Shown: positions 42,077 through 51,361 of the stretch, piece after piece | Position numbering within the stretch: position 1 is the stretch's first letter | How the letters are laid out: the number at the start of each line of letters is the position of its first letter | Assembly (NCBI GenBank): GCA_020723345.1 | Contig: DYJA01000005.1 | Location: 1 to 64,000, forward strand | Direction of reading: 5' to 3' | DNA from: Candidatus Aquidulcis sp. | Lineage (GTDB): Bacteria > Chloroflexota > Anaerolineae > UBA4142 | Length of the DNA: 64,000 bases | Made by a program: the position numbers and the translations under genes | Notes under the pieces: model-generated | Database searches by the model: none | What the model saw: only the letters and a program-made list of their open reading frames with translations | What the model was told of the DNA's origin: nothing

Positions 42077-44104
42077 ATGTTGATGAAATTTTCTCCAACC
42101 CGTCCACGCGTTTTGCTCTGCGGCACATTTCTCCTCGCGCTCGCACTCTTTTTCTTCTTAACCTCCGCCACGGACGCCCAAGCACCCACGCCCATCAACG
42201 TTCCCATCGCGCTCGCGCCGCTCCAGCGCGACACGCCGATTGAACTGACCGCGCTCACGCTCGACGCGGACATTAGCGAAATTCAAGGGCGCACGATCAT
42301 CAGCGGCAACTCGACCTTCAAACTTCACAACACAGATCGAATGAACGATTTGCAGGTCGCCGTCGGCTTTCCAACCTGGTCAGGCGATCCGTACGCGTTC
42401 GAGCCCGCGCGGTTCGACCCGTTCGTCGTCAGCGTCGACGGCGTCAAAGTGAAAACGCTCAATCCCGGTCGCGCCGATCTAAAAATCGGCAGCACGACGC
42501 GCGCGGTGGATTGGTACACCTTCACGCTGACAATTGCGGGCGACGAAAAGAAAACCGTGCGCTACGATTTTCAGCAAGACCTGGGCGATGGCGCGCTGCC
42601 GCGATTCACGTACGGGCTTTTTCCCGCGTTGAGTTGGAAAGGCAGCATCGGCAGCGCGCGTCTGACGCTGAATTTTCCCGGCGCAACCGCGCTCGAACAA
42701 ATCGTCGCGTACGATCCGCCGAATCCAAATTTCGACGGGCAGAGTTTGACCTGGCTCTTTGCGACGAAAGAACCCGCCGCGAATCCGACGCTCACTTTTC
42801 TGCGGATGTCGCTCTGGAACGATCTGCTGACGAAACGCCGCGACGCGCAAACCAACCCGAACAACGCGAACGCGCGGCTCGCGCTCGGCAATCTCCTGCG
42901 GCAACTCGCGCAACTGGATTCGCCGCGCCGCGACAGTTTTTACGGGCAAGCCGTCGCCGAACTCGAAACCGCCGTGCGTCTCGATCCGAACAATCGCGCG
43001 GCGCGGAGCGCGCTCGCCGCGCTGTACGAAGCGCGCGCGGGCGCGGCAACCGGTCCGCGCAACGTCGCGTACGTGCAACTCGCCGTCGCGCAGTGGGAAA
43101 TGCTGCAGAACGACGCGAACGCGCGCAAGCAACTCGCGGAAGATTACTTTTATCTCGGACTCGACGCGCAGACACGCAACGCGTTCGCCGATGCCGCGAC
43201 GTACTACGACAAAGCGTCCGCGCTCGCGCCGAACGGCGCGGGACCTTTATTTACATCGGAGCGACTGACCGCGCAGCGCCGCGCGCTGAACCTCGCGTGG
43301 GCAAACGCGTTGCTCGATCAGACCGACACGAGTACGGCGATTACCAAAGCGCGCGCCGCGCTCGGCGACAAATTCATGGCGATGTTCACGCCGCCGTTGT
43401 TCTACGTCACGCGCGTCCAAGTCACGACCGCCGCGCAAACGCGAACGCTGACGTTCGCGCTCGCGCCGCTTTTGCGCGACGAGACGCAGAACGAATTGAG
43501 CGGCGTCGTCTCGACGCTGCGCGCGGCAGGCGCGGACGCGAATATCGCCAACGACGGCGCGAATATTTTGCTCACGCTGGCGGTGCCGCACCAGTCGCCG
43601 CTGCAACTGCGCGATCAAATGCGCGCGCTCGCGCAGACCCTGCCCGACCGCGCCGAGTGGTCGCTCGTGCGCGCCGCGCTTTCGCCAACCGACATTGATT
43701 GGGACGAAGCCGACGAATGGCTCACGCGCACGACGCATTATCGCGAAGGCGTCGACTTGTCTCCGGCGTGCCGCGCGTTCACCGCGCAACTCGATCCGCT
43801 CGCGCAAAATCTGAAACCGCTGGAAACCGCGTCCGCGAACGACGACGAAGCGCAACTCAAACGCGCGCTGCTGAAATACGCGCAGCGCGGTTGGCAATCG
43901 GCGTTGGCAAACGGACGCGCGACGTATCGCGCGGGCGCAGAGGAAGACCGCGTCGAACCGTGCGCGGCGAAAATGCTCGCCTGGTCGTCGTCGGCGTGGC
44001 GACCGGAGCGCGTCGCGGTGATGGTCGGCGTGATCGAATTAGTGGGGATTGTGGTTTTGGCGGCGCGGTGGATGAGGAGAAAAAGGAAAACGCCAGACCT
44101 GTGA
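42077..44104 (+). CDS. exported TPR-repeat membrane protein, 3' end provided by the IS
   Basis: A 675-residue protein. A signal/TM at residues 11-30, a beta-rich domain to about 230, TPR-like repeats (about 255-420), and a C-terminal TM (about 645-665) with an RRKRK anchor are seen. The last residues PDL and the stop codon fall in the left inverted repeat of the IS that begins at 44095. Function unknown; it may be a surface scaffold. It is possible that a few native residues were lost. Confidence 0.75.
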   Translation: MLMKFSPTRPRVLLCGTFLLALALFFFLTSATDAQAPTPINVPIALAPLQRDTPIELTALTLDADISEIQGRTIISGNSTFKLHNTDRMNDLQVAVGFPTWSGDPYAFEPARFDPFVVSVDGVKVKTLNPGRADLKIGSTTRAVDWYTFTLTIAGDEKKTVRYDFQQDLGDGALPRFTYGLFPALSWKGSIGSARLTLNFPGATALEQIVAYDPPNPNFDGQSLTWLFATKEPAANPTLTFLRMSLWNDLLTKRRDAQTNPNNANARLALGNLLRQLAQLDSPRRDSFYGQAVAELETAVRLDPNNRAARSALAALYEARAGAATGPRNVAYVQLAVAQWEMLQNDANARKQLAEDYFYLGLDAQTRNAFADAATYYDKASALAPNGAGPLFTSERLTAQRRALNLAWANALLDQTDTSTAITKARAALGDKFMAMFTPPLFYVTRVQVTTAAQTRTLTFALAPLLRDETQNELSGVVSTLRAAGADANIANDGANILLTLAVPHQSPLQLRDQMRALAQTLPDRAEWSLVRAALSPTDIDWDEADEWLTRTTHYREGVDLSPACRAFTAQLDPLAQNLKPLETASANDDEAQLKRALLKYAQRGWQSALANGRATYRAGAEEDRVEPCAAKMLAWSSSAWRPERVAVMVGVIELVGIVVLAARWMRRKRKTPDL

Positions 44105-45414
44105 GGTCGACTTTTGCAGCACTTTCCCAAGTGAATAATTCCAAGTAGCTCACTGCCGCACCAGCGGAAAACGGTGTACAATCAGAGTGCCGATGTTCAG
44201 GCAGGAGGTGTCCGATGATTCCGCTGGTCGAATTTCCCGAGTTGGTGCAACACTACGCGCCGTACTTTCAGCAAGTCTTTTCCCCGGAGGCGTTCGTTGA
44301 ATTTGAACGATACATCAGTGGTTTGATTGTGTCCGAGAACAAGACGGTCGACGGCATCAATCGTCTCTTCGTGAACGAGAGTCGCAACCAGAGCAGTCTC
44401 AATCGCCTGCTCACCCAGAGTCCCTTCTCGCTCGCAGACTTGAATCAAGCGCGGTTAGCGGTGTTGCGCGATTTACCGGGCACGCAGATCAAGCGCAAAG
44501 GCGTGCTCAGCGTCGATGATACCTTGCTGGCGCATAGCGGCGAGCACTTTGACCAGATTGCGAATCTGAAAGACCCCGACAGTGGTCACTATGTCTGGGC
44601 GCACGATCTGGTCACGTTGCACTCTAGCGATGATGACACGGATTATCCGATGCGCTTTCAACTCTGGAAGCCCACGGATGTCGACGCGTTGGAAAAGGGT
44701 CTCCGCGCCGCTGGCTTCCCGCTGAAGGAGAGCAAACAGACGCTCAAGACCACCGCCCCGCACAAATGGCGCAACTACTTGCAAGGGATCTGGCGACGGC
44801 ATCAGGCCCAACCTGAAGTGGCGACGCTCTACCAAAGCAAACTTCTCATCGCCGAGCAACTGCTCCAGAACTGGGTTCAGACCAAACCGGCTCACCCACT
44901 CCCCGTCACGTTTGACAACTGGTATACGCAACCGGGGTTCTGCCAGTACCTGGACGAGACCTTGCACCTGGACTCTGTGGGCACGTTGGCGAGTAACGAC
45001 CAAGTCCTGCGGCGCAACGGGTTACAACGCTTGGATGAATTTGCCGAACATCTGAAAGCCGAACATCAGGCGGCGGTGAAGCACGGTAAACCTTTGGTCT
45101 TTCAACCCATCACGATTCACTACAAGGGTGAGAAAGAACAGTACTATAGTTACTGTGCGCCCCATCGCATCGAAACCTTTGGTCGGCAACGCCTCGTCAT
45201 CAACTACCGCGAGGCCGACCTGAGCGATAGGTGGACGCGCTCTGCGCATCCTAACTTTTGGAAACTCTGAGCAGTGACTCATCCGACTCACGCCCCTGTG
45301 AGTGCGGAATGATTTCGTATTGCCCGCGAACGGAGATTTTCGAGCGTCGCAGGTTCGTTTTTCGGCTACTGGGGTATTCACTTGGAAAGGTGCAAAAGTC
45401 GACCTGACAGGTCT
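44095..45414. mobile_element. insertion sequence, about 1320 bp, IS701-like
   Basis: The ends are inverted repeats: 24 bp beginning AGACCTGT on each side match at 23 positions, then a 10/7-nt variable block, then AAGTGAATA on both sides. One transposase gene fills the interior. The bases outside the ends show no clear target duplication. Confidence 0.82.
44215..45270 (+). CDS. DDE transposase
   Basis: A 351-residue transposase, of IS701 / DDE_5-like type. The first catalytic Asp is probably in VLSVDDTLLAHSG and the second in VTFDNWYTQPG; a later Glu cannot be fixed by eye. An AGGAGGTG ribosome site lies just before the ATG. The length is within the range for this group, so the gene may be functional. 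Confidence 0.82.
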   Translation: MIPLVEFPELVQHYAPYFQQVFSPEAFVEFERYISGLIVSENKTVDGINRLFVNESRNQSSLNRLLTQSPFSLADLNQARLAVLRDLPGTQIKRKGVLSVDDTLLAHSGEHFDQIANLKDPDSGHYVWAHDLVTLHSSDDDTDYPMRFQLWKPTDVDALEKGLRAAGFPLKESKQTLKTTAPHKWRNYLQGIWRRHQAQPEVATLYQSKLLIAEQLLQNWVQTKPAHPLPVTFDNWYTQPGFCQYLDETLHLDSVGTLASNDQVLRRNGLQRLDEFAEHLKAEHQAAVKHGKPLVFQPITIHYKGEKEQYYSYCAPHRIETFGRQRLVINYREADLSDRWTRSAHPNFWKL

Positions 45415-46058
45415 CGCGCGACGCGCGCGCGATTCTCGCGCTGATCTAAATAGAATCCGGTCTTGTGCCCGCGTTTCACGTCAACCAGGAAACGCAACTG
45501 GTTTTCGCGAATTTCGATCAAGTCCGGCGGTTCCTCGCCGCGCAGAACGCCGACGAACGACGCGAGTCCCTCTTTCTCGCGCACATCCACATCGCTCCGC
45601 TCGTAGATGCCGCGCGGCGCCAACAATTCCGCGACGAGTTCCACGAGTTCTACTTTTCTCTGCTCGACTCCCAGCGTCAAGAACTGCATCACGCTAAAAT
45701 CGGCGTAACGATCTATGATCAAGCCGGGCAGAAAATCGCTTTCCGCGTTCACGACGCGGTACGCGTTCGTCGTCGCCGGATCGATCAGCGGCGCGCGCGC
45801 GGTCAGCGCGCGTTGCAGTCGCGCTTGCAGAAACGCGCGGTCAATCGGCTCGTCGTCAAACGTCCACACGCGCGCGGCGATTTGCGATTTGGAATTGTAA
45901 TAGCCGCGCGCGATGAATCGTCCGGCGGAATCGCAAATGTCAACTGTGTCGCCGTCGCTCGCGTTTTCGACGCGCGCAATCGCGCCGGAGAAAATCCAGG
46001 GATGGCGCGCGAGGAGCGGTTTGTCTTTGCCGGACTTGAGAATAATTCGAGGCAACAT
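45378..46058 (-). pseudogene. truncated RlmI-type 23S rRNA methyltransferase
   Basis: The 226 residues left include the PUA domain (LPRIILKSGKDKPLLARHPWIFSGAI onward) and the GHKTGFYLDQREN segment, which in RlmI-type enzymes leads straight into the SAM-binding Rossmann fold. That fold (about 170 residues) is absent. The last codons SGRLLHLSK and the stop are from the right inverted repeat of the IS. The missing part is not on the other side of the IS, so the enzyme is lost by deletion, not just disrupted. Confidence 0.88.
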
Positions 46059-46077
46059 TGGAAATCTGAAAGAGGTG

Positions 46078-46207
46078 AGAGGGGATAAGAAGGCATAAGA
46101 GGGCTTGAGAGAGCGAAGAAGGAACAGAAGGCATAAAGGGCATAGAGGGCGGACGCGTCTTCGCCTTCTCTGCCTTCGCATGCCTTCTACGCCTTCTTAT
46201 CCCCTCT
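46078..46207. repeat. inverted repeat with AAGAAGGCATAAG-type words (site K)
   Basis: A 17-bp sequence starting AGAGGGGATAAG (46078-46094) is exactly inverted at 46191-46207. Between them are degenerate purine-rich words (GAAGGCATAA, AGGGCATAGAGG) and then pyrimidine-rich complements (CCTTCTACG). It fills most of the gap between the truncated methyltransferase and the lipid-kinase-like gene. Confidence 0.75.
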
Positions 46208-46232
46208 GTCCGCCTTCTTCACCCCTCTGCTC

Positions 46233-47150
46233 TCACACGCGCAACCGCAGCGCGCCGGGATGGATGCGAAACGTCGCGGGTCCGGGCCCGATAAATTCGC
46301 CGTCTGCTTCGATCAACATTCTTTGCTTTGGCTCGACGGCGACGATTTTCGCGCGATACTCGGACACTTTGGGATGTTCGAGGATCGTGCCGTTGTACAG
46401 GCGCGGCGTGTTCATCACAACTTCAAATCGCCCCAGATCGCCGAGAATGATCACGTGGAACAAGCCGTCGTCCAATGAAGAGTTCGGACTGATCTGCATT
46501 CCGCCGCCAAAATATTTTCCGTTGCACACGACGACCGCGTTCAGCATACCCGCGACGCGCTGATCGTCCATCTGCACCGCGACTTGTTTATTCCGATATT
46601 TCCAAATCGTCGTGACGAGCGCGCTGTAGTACGGAATCGTGCCACCGCCGCGCTTGCCGCCGGACTCGGTGCGCTCGATCACCTCGGCGTCAAAACCCAT
46701 CCCGGCAACATTCACGAAAAATCGGCGCGTCGGTTTGCCGTCGCGCGCGTACGCGAGTTCGCCGACGTCGAGCGGGCGCGTTTGCGTCGCGCGCGCGAGC
46801 CGTTGCGCCGCCGCGATTGGATCGCGCGGGATACCGGCGGTGCGCGCAAAATCGCCGCCCGTGCCGCTGGTGATCAGACCGAGCGCGGCGTTCGGATTGA
46901 CCGCCGCGCCGTCTTGTGTAACCATCCCGTTGACGACTTCGTTCAGCGTTCCATCGCCGCCGACGGCGACGATGAGATCGCATCGCGCGGCGAGCGCGGC
47001 GCGCGTCAATTCAACCGCGTGCAACGGGCGTTCCGTGAACGCGCAATCGAACGCGAAATTTTCCGCGCGCAGCGTCGCTTGAATCGCTTGCCAGCGTTCG
47101 CGCATTTTGCCGGAGGCGGATGCCGGGTTGATGATGAGGTAGGGTTTCAT
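46233..47150 (-). CDS. diacylglycerol/lipid kinase family protein (DagK/YegS-like)
   Basis: A 305-residue kinase of the DAGK catalytic-domain group, which phosphorylates diacylglycerol or a related lipid with ATP. The nucleotide motif GGDGTLNEVVNGM is at about 65-77, and the downstream GTGGDFARTAGIPRD matches the second family motif. The protein is soluble in outlook. Together with the patatins nearby it hints at a lipid-turnover theme, though it lies beyond the IS. Confidence 0.9.
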   Translation of the reverse strand: MKPYLIINPASASGKMRERWQAIQATLRAENFAFDCAFTERPLHAVELTRAALAARCDLIVAVGGDGTLNEVVNGMVTQDGAAVNPNAALGLITSGTGGDFARTAGIPRDPIAAAQRLARATQTRPLDVGELAYARDGKPTRRFFVNVAGMGFDAEVIERTESGGKRGGGTIPYYSALVTTIWKYRNKQVAVQMDDQRVAGMLNAVVVCNGKYFGGGMQISPNSSLDDGLFHVIILGDLGRFEVVMNTPRLYNGTILEHPKVSEYRAKIVAVEPKQRMLIEADGEFIGPGPATFRIHPGALRLRV

Positions 47151-47172
47151 GGTGATGCTCGCTAAATCGAAT

Positions 47173-47205
47173 AGATCCTCCGGGCTTGTGAGACGCGAAG
47201 GATCT
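47173..47205. repeat. short hairpin between lipid-kinase and DUF4926 genes
   Basis: AGATCCT (47173-47179) and AGGATCT (47199-47205) are complementary, with an imperfect GC-rich interior. It may act as a weak terminator for the DUF4926 gene on the minus strand. Confidence 0.5.
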
Positions 47206-47211
47206 TGTCAT

Positions 47212-47451
47212 TTATGCGGTGGCATACGCTTCAAGCGCGCGGGCGTGCGCCACTTCGCGATGGCGAATTGGACGAACTTGAGATGCCTCCAACGTCACAA
47301 CGGCAATCGTTTCTCCGTCTAGCGCGACAAATTCCACTTCATAGCCCTCTCCGCCGCGATGAATCAAAACGACGGTTCCAACATCGTCGCGCTTGAGGTT
47401 GTATTCAGGCACATCCTGGGTCAGGACGATACTTTCGAGTTCACGAATCAT
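47212..47451 (-). CDS. DUF4926-like small protein
   Basis: A 79-residue protein with the DUF4926 pattern: LTQDVPEYNLKRDDVGTVV, then YEVEFVALDGETIAVVTLEA. It starts at an ATG that overlaps the stop of the DUF6883-like gene by 4 bp. Such pairs occur in tandem in other genomes and may form a toxin-antitoxin-like unit; the role is not established. Confidence 0.75.
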   Translation of the reverse strand: MIRELESIVLTQDVPEYNLKRDDVGTVVLIHRGGEGYEVEFVALDGETIAVVTLEASQVRPIRHREVAHARALEAYATA

Positions 47452-47708
47452 CGGTTCCTCCTGGGCAGCGGATAAGCAGTCACGAATCTTGGAATCGGCT
47501 CTCCCTGCTCGATAAACCACACCGAGCGAACGTTCGGTGTTCTGCCGTCAGGCGCGTGTATTATACCATCGATTACGTATCGCGTGCCAAATCGAACTTG
47601 CTCACTTTTGGCGACCTCATTTTCTGCGGCGTGACGCGCGAGGGCATCGGCAAACTGCGTAACTTTCGCTTGTGGGACGATCGCGTTTTCATAGTTCGGC
47701 AGTTTCAC
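47448..47708 (-). CDS. DUF6883-like small protein
   Basis: An 86-residue protein matching the DUF6883 pattern: MKLPNYENAIVPQAKV at the N-terminus, then GTRYVIDGIIHAPDGR and VRSVWFIEQGE, ending in PRFVTAYPL. It overlaps the DUF4926-like gene by an ATGA joint, so translation is coupled. The two genes lie beside a restriction-modification system, in a defence-like context. Confidence 0.75.
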   Translation of the reverse strand: MKLPNYENAIVPQAKVTQFADALARHAAENEVAKSEQVRFGTRYVIDGIIHAPDGRTPNVRSVWFIEQGEPIPRFVTAYPLPRRNR

Positions 47709-47728
47709 GTGGGGACCTCTCTCAGGTG

Positions 47729-48895
47729 TCAGATGAGATATTCCTGTTTTGACTCAGCGAGCCGCCGCGATACCTGAACACTTTTCGATTCAATAAATTT
47801 TCCAAGAGGCACTGCGTTTAACTTGCGCTTGAGATAATTCTCAATGGCACCATGTTCCATGTCAAGCAATTCGTGCTTGAAACCGAGTGTACGATTCAGT
47901 TCACGAACGACTTGTTGGGGCCAATAGCCCGCACTCATCTGAACGATGGTACCATTCACATCCCGCGCCGATTCTTCAATCCGACTTTTGACGCCAATAC
48001 GATCTACGATGACAATCGTCGCCATAAACCATTGTGAACGTCCCATTGATATTTCGCGCTCGAACCGAGTTACCTTATCCAAAGAGATTTCGGGATTACC
48101 TCTCCCGATGAAACCAATATCGAATCTTACACCCTTGCCTGCTTCATACAACAAGGTCGCATCGCTTTCTCGTTTTTCATTGCGCGATGCAAGCCAGAAG
48201 ACACGATTCGGTTGTTCTGGTTGCTCGGATGTTACAAATTTGAATCCCAAGATATGCAATAACGACCCCAGAATTAATTTCTCAAAGAGTTTCCCGTATG
48301 CCGATTTTTCCGAACCACGCACAGCGAGCGTTTCCGCGCCAACTGCATTGAGCAAATAAGTCAGAAACAACCAGTTGATTTCCGCCCTAACTCCGGAATC
48401 CATTTTCAGCGTACCCGACAACTCTCCATGGTTACGCTTGTGATTAGCAATAACATCACGACATGCTTCAACGTACCGGTCACGGTATTCAGCGAGAGCG
48501 TTCGGATTATCGCGCAGCACGTTTTGAAACGCTTTGTCCGTTAGACCGAGCGCCCATTGCGCGATCCACCGTTCCGTTTTGGTCAAATGTTTGCGTGTAA
48601 GAATCTCCGTTGCAAAACCAGGCAAACGATTGACAAAATCATCAGAGGCGGTTGAACCTTGCAGAAACAAATTGACCAACGCGAGATTTAGCGCGGCAAT
48701 TCGACGTCGCGTCAGAACCTCGGTTGAGTCGCGGAGATTCCGCCCGGTCAACACATCCAACACCACGCCCCGCACGACATCCATACCGATTTGCTGAACG
48801 AAATCACTGCCGCTGGCAGAAAGCAATTTCAGCGTTGCAGGTGACATCAATTGGCTGAGATTCGTAACCTCGGACGGCTTTGTCTTTTTGGGCAT
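47729..48895 (-). CDS. probable type II restriction endonuclease (CfrBI-like)
   Basis: A 388-residue protein following a DNA methylase by 13 bp. A helical N-terminal two thirds leads to YGKLFEKLILGSLLHILG, then ESDATLLYEAGKGVRFDIGFIGRGNPEISLDKVTRFE, which could hold a PD-(D/E)xK-like core with Asp and Glu. The overall look is that of the CfrBI-type family, but I assign this from memory of the family pattern. Its position supports the endonuclease role. Confidence 0.6.
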   Translation of the reverse strand: MPKKTKPSEVTNLSQLMSPATLKLLSASGSDFVQQIGMDVVRGVVLDVLTGRNLRDSTEVLTRRRIAALNLALVNLFLQGSTASDDFVNRLPGFATEILTRKHLTKTERWIAQWALGLTDKAFQNVLRDNPNALAEYRDRYVEACRDVIANHKRNHGELSGTLKMDSGVRAEINWLFLTYLLNAVGAETLAVRGSEKSAYGKLFEKLILGSLLHILGFKFVTSEQPEQPNRVFWLASRNEKRESDATLLYEAGKGVRFDIGFIGRGNPEISLDKVTRFEREISMGRSQWFMATIVIVDRIGVKSRIEESARDVNGTIVQMSAGYWPQQVVRELNRTLGFKHELLDMEHGAIENYLKRKLNAVPLGKFIESKSVQVSRRLAESKQEYLI

Positions 48896-48908
48896 GGTGT
48901 CTCCTTAT

Positions 48909-50117
48909 TCACAAGAGAATATCTTGGACTTGAATCGGCGCGCAGTTGATTGTGAACACCTGAGCCGCATTTTCCCCAAGCCACGTCTTGGCTTCGGTCC
49001 GAATGATATCAACATAGTTGGAGTCTTGCTCAATGAGAACAAAACGGCGCTTGAGTTTTGTCGCCGCCTTTCCAACAGTTCCGATACCTGCGAACGGATC
49101 CAAGACGACGTCTCCCTCGAATGAATAGTACGCAATTACTTTTTCAGCCAATTCCAACGGGAAGATCGCGGGATGACGCTTGTCGTGCGCGGGCTTGATT
49201 CGCCAAATGTTAGTGTGCTCATAACCATCGCCAATCCGCGAGGACTTGACGCATTCTGGCTTGGGATGTGCGCGAATATTCCAGTCAATCAATTTGTCGG
49301 TATGTTTGCGATAGACTAGGATGTATTCGGTAACAGGCACCGGCTTGTATTGCAGCGCATTCCGATCAGCCGCAAACCGTCGGCCGCGTCCGGTTGCCCA
49401 GCCCGCGCCTTCGGGCTTGACCCAGATGATGTCGTCAATAAAATCATAACCTTCTTCGACAAAGAGACGGTGTACGTCAAATGGCACCGCAATTCGTTGC
49501 GACGCTTCATTTCGATTTGCGCGCCGTACGAGCACAGGCGAAATGTTCATTACGAAGAATCGTCCTTCGGCAAGAACGCGATGAACATTCTGGATGATTT
49601 TGCGGAGTTTGAGCAGATATTCCTCGTAGGTCACATAATCGGTGTACTCGGGTCGCGCATTGTAGTACGGCGGTGAAGTGAAAACCAAATCAACGCTACC
49701 AGCGGGCAACTCTTGCAGAATTTCCTCCGAGTCTCCAAGCGCGATCGTATTGCGTAGCGCCGAAAGCGAATAACTGCCATTGCGCGGCGAATATTTCTTT
49801 TCGGCTGTACCATTCCGTCCGAGCAAGCGGGCCTCCAGGACAGCGGGCGCAGTGGATTTGTTCTCGGAAATAAGTGATGTGCGCGCGTCAATCACGACTT
49901 CGCCGATCCGCTCGTGATTGGATTTGTTCAACAAAGGCACGCGCCAGACATGATAGCGGTCATCCACCTCAGGCAAACCAAACCCAACCGCTTTCTGCAA
50001 TTGCGCTTGCTCAAGCCAAGCAAGCGCAGCGCGTTTCGCGGATTGTACGTCGAGAACGGAATAATTTCGTTGCGTTGCTACAGTCGGTGTTTTACGCGCC
50101 ATCATTCCCTCGCACAT
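48909..50117 (-). CDS. DNA methyltransferase (N4-cytosine or N6-adenine), modification partner
   Basis: A 402-residue methylase with catalytic TSPPYY at about residue 130 followed much later by the SAM motif [12 protein letters not shown] near 345, the reverse of the gene at 8632. An N-terminal region of 100 residues is family-specific. Of several in-frame ATGs near the start none has a well-placed ribosome site; the second pair (MMARKT) is also possible. It precedes the probable endonuclease. Confidence 0.85.
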   Translation of the reverse strand: MCEGMMARKTPTVATQRNYSVLDVQSAKRAALAWLEQAQLQKAVGFGLPEVDDRYHVWRVPLLNKSNHERIGEVVIDARTSLISENKSTAPAVLEARLLGRNGTAEKKYSPRNGSYSLSALRNTIALGDSEEILQELPAGSVDLVFTSPPYYNARPEYTDYVTYEEYLLKLRKIIQNVHRVLAEGRFFVMNISPVLVRRANRNEASQRIAVPFDVHRLFVEEGYDFIDDIIWVKPEGAGWATGRGRRFAADRNALQYKPVPVTEYILVYRKHTDKLIDWNIRAHPKPECVKSSRIGDGYEHTNIWRIKPAHDKRHPAIFPLELAEKVIAYYSFEGDVVLDPFAGIGTVGKAATKLKRRFVLIEQDSNYVDIIRTEAKTWLGENAAQVFTINCAPIQVQDILL

Positions 50118-50137
50118 TACTATTCACCGTTCACTAC

Positions 50138-51070
50138 TCACTTATGTTCATGCTCCCACTCCGCGAGCCACTTTTCCGCTTCCAACTCCGCCATCGTCCC
50201 GTAGCCCGCGCTGACGACCGCCTGCCGGAAAACGCGATCGTGCGCTTCGCCCGCGGCGAATACGCCGGGGACGTTTGTGCGCAAACGCGCGTCCACGTTG
50301 AGATAACCCTCTTCGTCCATGTCCAACTGCCCCTTGAACAAACCCGTGTTCGGAATGTGACCGACGTAAACGAAAATACCTTGCACCGGCAGTCCCGAGG
50401 TCGCGCGCGTCTGCGTGTTCTCCAGCACGAGCGTATCGACTTTGCCGTTCCCCTTGATTTCTTTGACGACCGAATTCCAAACGAAATTGATCTTGCCATT
50501 TTCGCGCGCGCGGTCTTGTAGGATTTTCTGCGCGCGCAGTTGATCGCGGCGATGGATGACGTGAACCTTGCTCGCAAACTTGGTCAGGAACAAACCTTCC
50601 TGCAGCGCGCTGTCGCCGCCGCCGACGACGGCGATCTCTTTGTTGCGAAAGAAAAAGCCATCGCACGTCGCGCAGTACGAGACGCCGCGCCCGGTCAATT
50701 CGCGCTCGCCCGGCACATTCAGTCGACGCGGCGACGCGCCGGTCGCGATAATCAGCGCGTTGGCGGCGTACTCCGCGCCGTTCTGCGTTTTGAGTTGAAA
50801 CGGGTGTGTCTTTAGATTTACTTCGGTCACCGTGTCCATCTCAACGCGCGCGCCAAATTTTTCGGCTTGCTTTTGCATCAACTGCACGAGTTCGGGACCG
50901 GTGATCCCATCGGGAAAGCCCGGATAGTTTTCCACTTCGTTCGTCAACGCGATTTGCCCGCCGATTTCTTGCCCGGTGAACACGAGTGGTTTCAGATTGC
51001 CGCGCGCCGCGTAGGTCGCCGCGCTCAGCCCCGCCGGACCCGAGCCGATGATGATAAGATTTTCAGTCAT
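50138..51070 (-). CDS. trxB: thioredoxin-disulfide reductase
   Basis: A 310-residue flavoprotein that transfers electrons from NADPH to thioredoxin. The FAD motif is GSGPAGLSAATYAARG, the redox CATC motif at about 134-137 is intact, and GGGDSALQEG provides the NADPH site. The C-terminal GEAHDRVFRQ segment completes the FAD site. Standard length. Confidence 0.95.
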   Translation of the reverse strand: MTENLIIIGSGPAGLSAATYAARGNLKPLVFTGQEIGGQIALTNEVENYPGFPDGITGPELVQLMQKQAEKFGARVEMDTVTEVNLKTHPFQLKTQNGAEYAANALIIATGASPRRLNVPGERELTGRGVSYCATCDGFFFRNKEIAVVGGGDSALQEGLFLTKFASKVHVIHRRDQLRAQKILQDRARENGKINFVWNSVVKEIKGNGKVDTLVLENTQTRATSGLPVQGIFVYVGHIPNTGLFKGQLDMDEEGYLNVDARLRTNVPGVFAAGEAHDRVFRQAVVSAGYGTMAELEAEKWLAEWEHEHK

Positions 51071-51115
51071 GGTCTCACCTCGATGAAATAAGCGCAGAGC
51101 GCCACGTTCGACATG

Positions 51116-51346
51116 TTATTTCTTTTCACGGTTGGCGCCCACTTTTTTTGACGCGATGCACGCCTCCACCCACCATTTGGGCGCGCGCGTCACCAAATTG
51201 CCGCGTGCATCGAACAGCGGCTGGCTGCGCTCGTCACCCGGCGCGCCGGCATCGCATTGCACCAACGCGTCGGGATGACACGTCAAAGGACGCTGATCGA
51301 CGCGATGGCACTCGCGGCAAACGTATATCGTCCGACCTTGTGGCAT
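51116..51346 (-). CDS. small Cys-containing protein of unknown function
   Basis: A 76-residue protein. CRECHR and a later TCHPDALVQC provide four Cys or His residues that could bind zinc. The C-terminus is Lys-rich. It lies between trxB and rsmE in the same direction with short gaps. I do not recognise the family. Confidence 0.55.
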   Translation of the reverse strand: MPQGRTIYVCRECHRVDQRPLTCHPDALVQCDAGAPGDERSQPLFDARGNLVTRAPKWWVEACIASKKVGANREKK

Positions 51347-51361
51347 TTGTCCCTCCTCACT

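Noticed and set aside
44105-44214. A native promoter and stop for the TPR gene in this gap
   Set aside because: The sequence from 44095 onward matches the inverted repeat at the other IS end, so it belongs to the IS.
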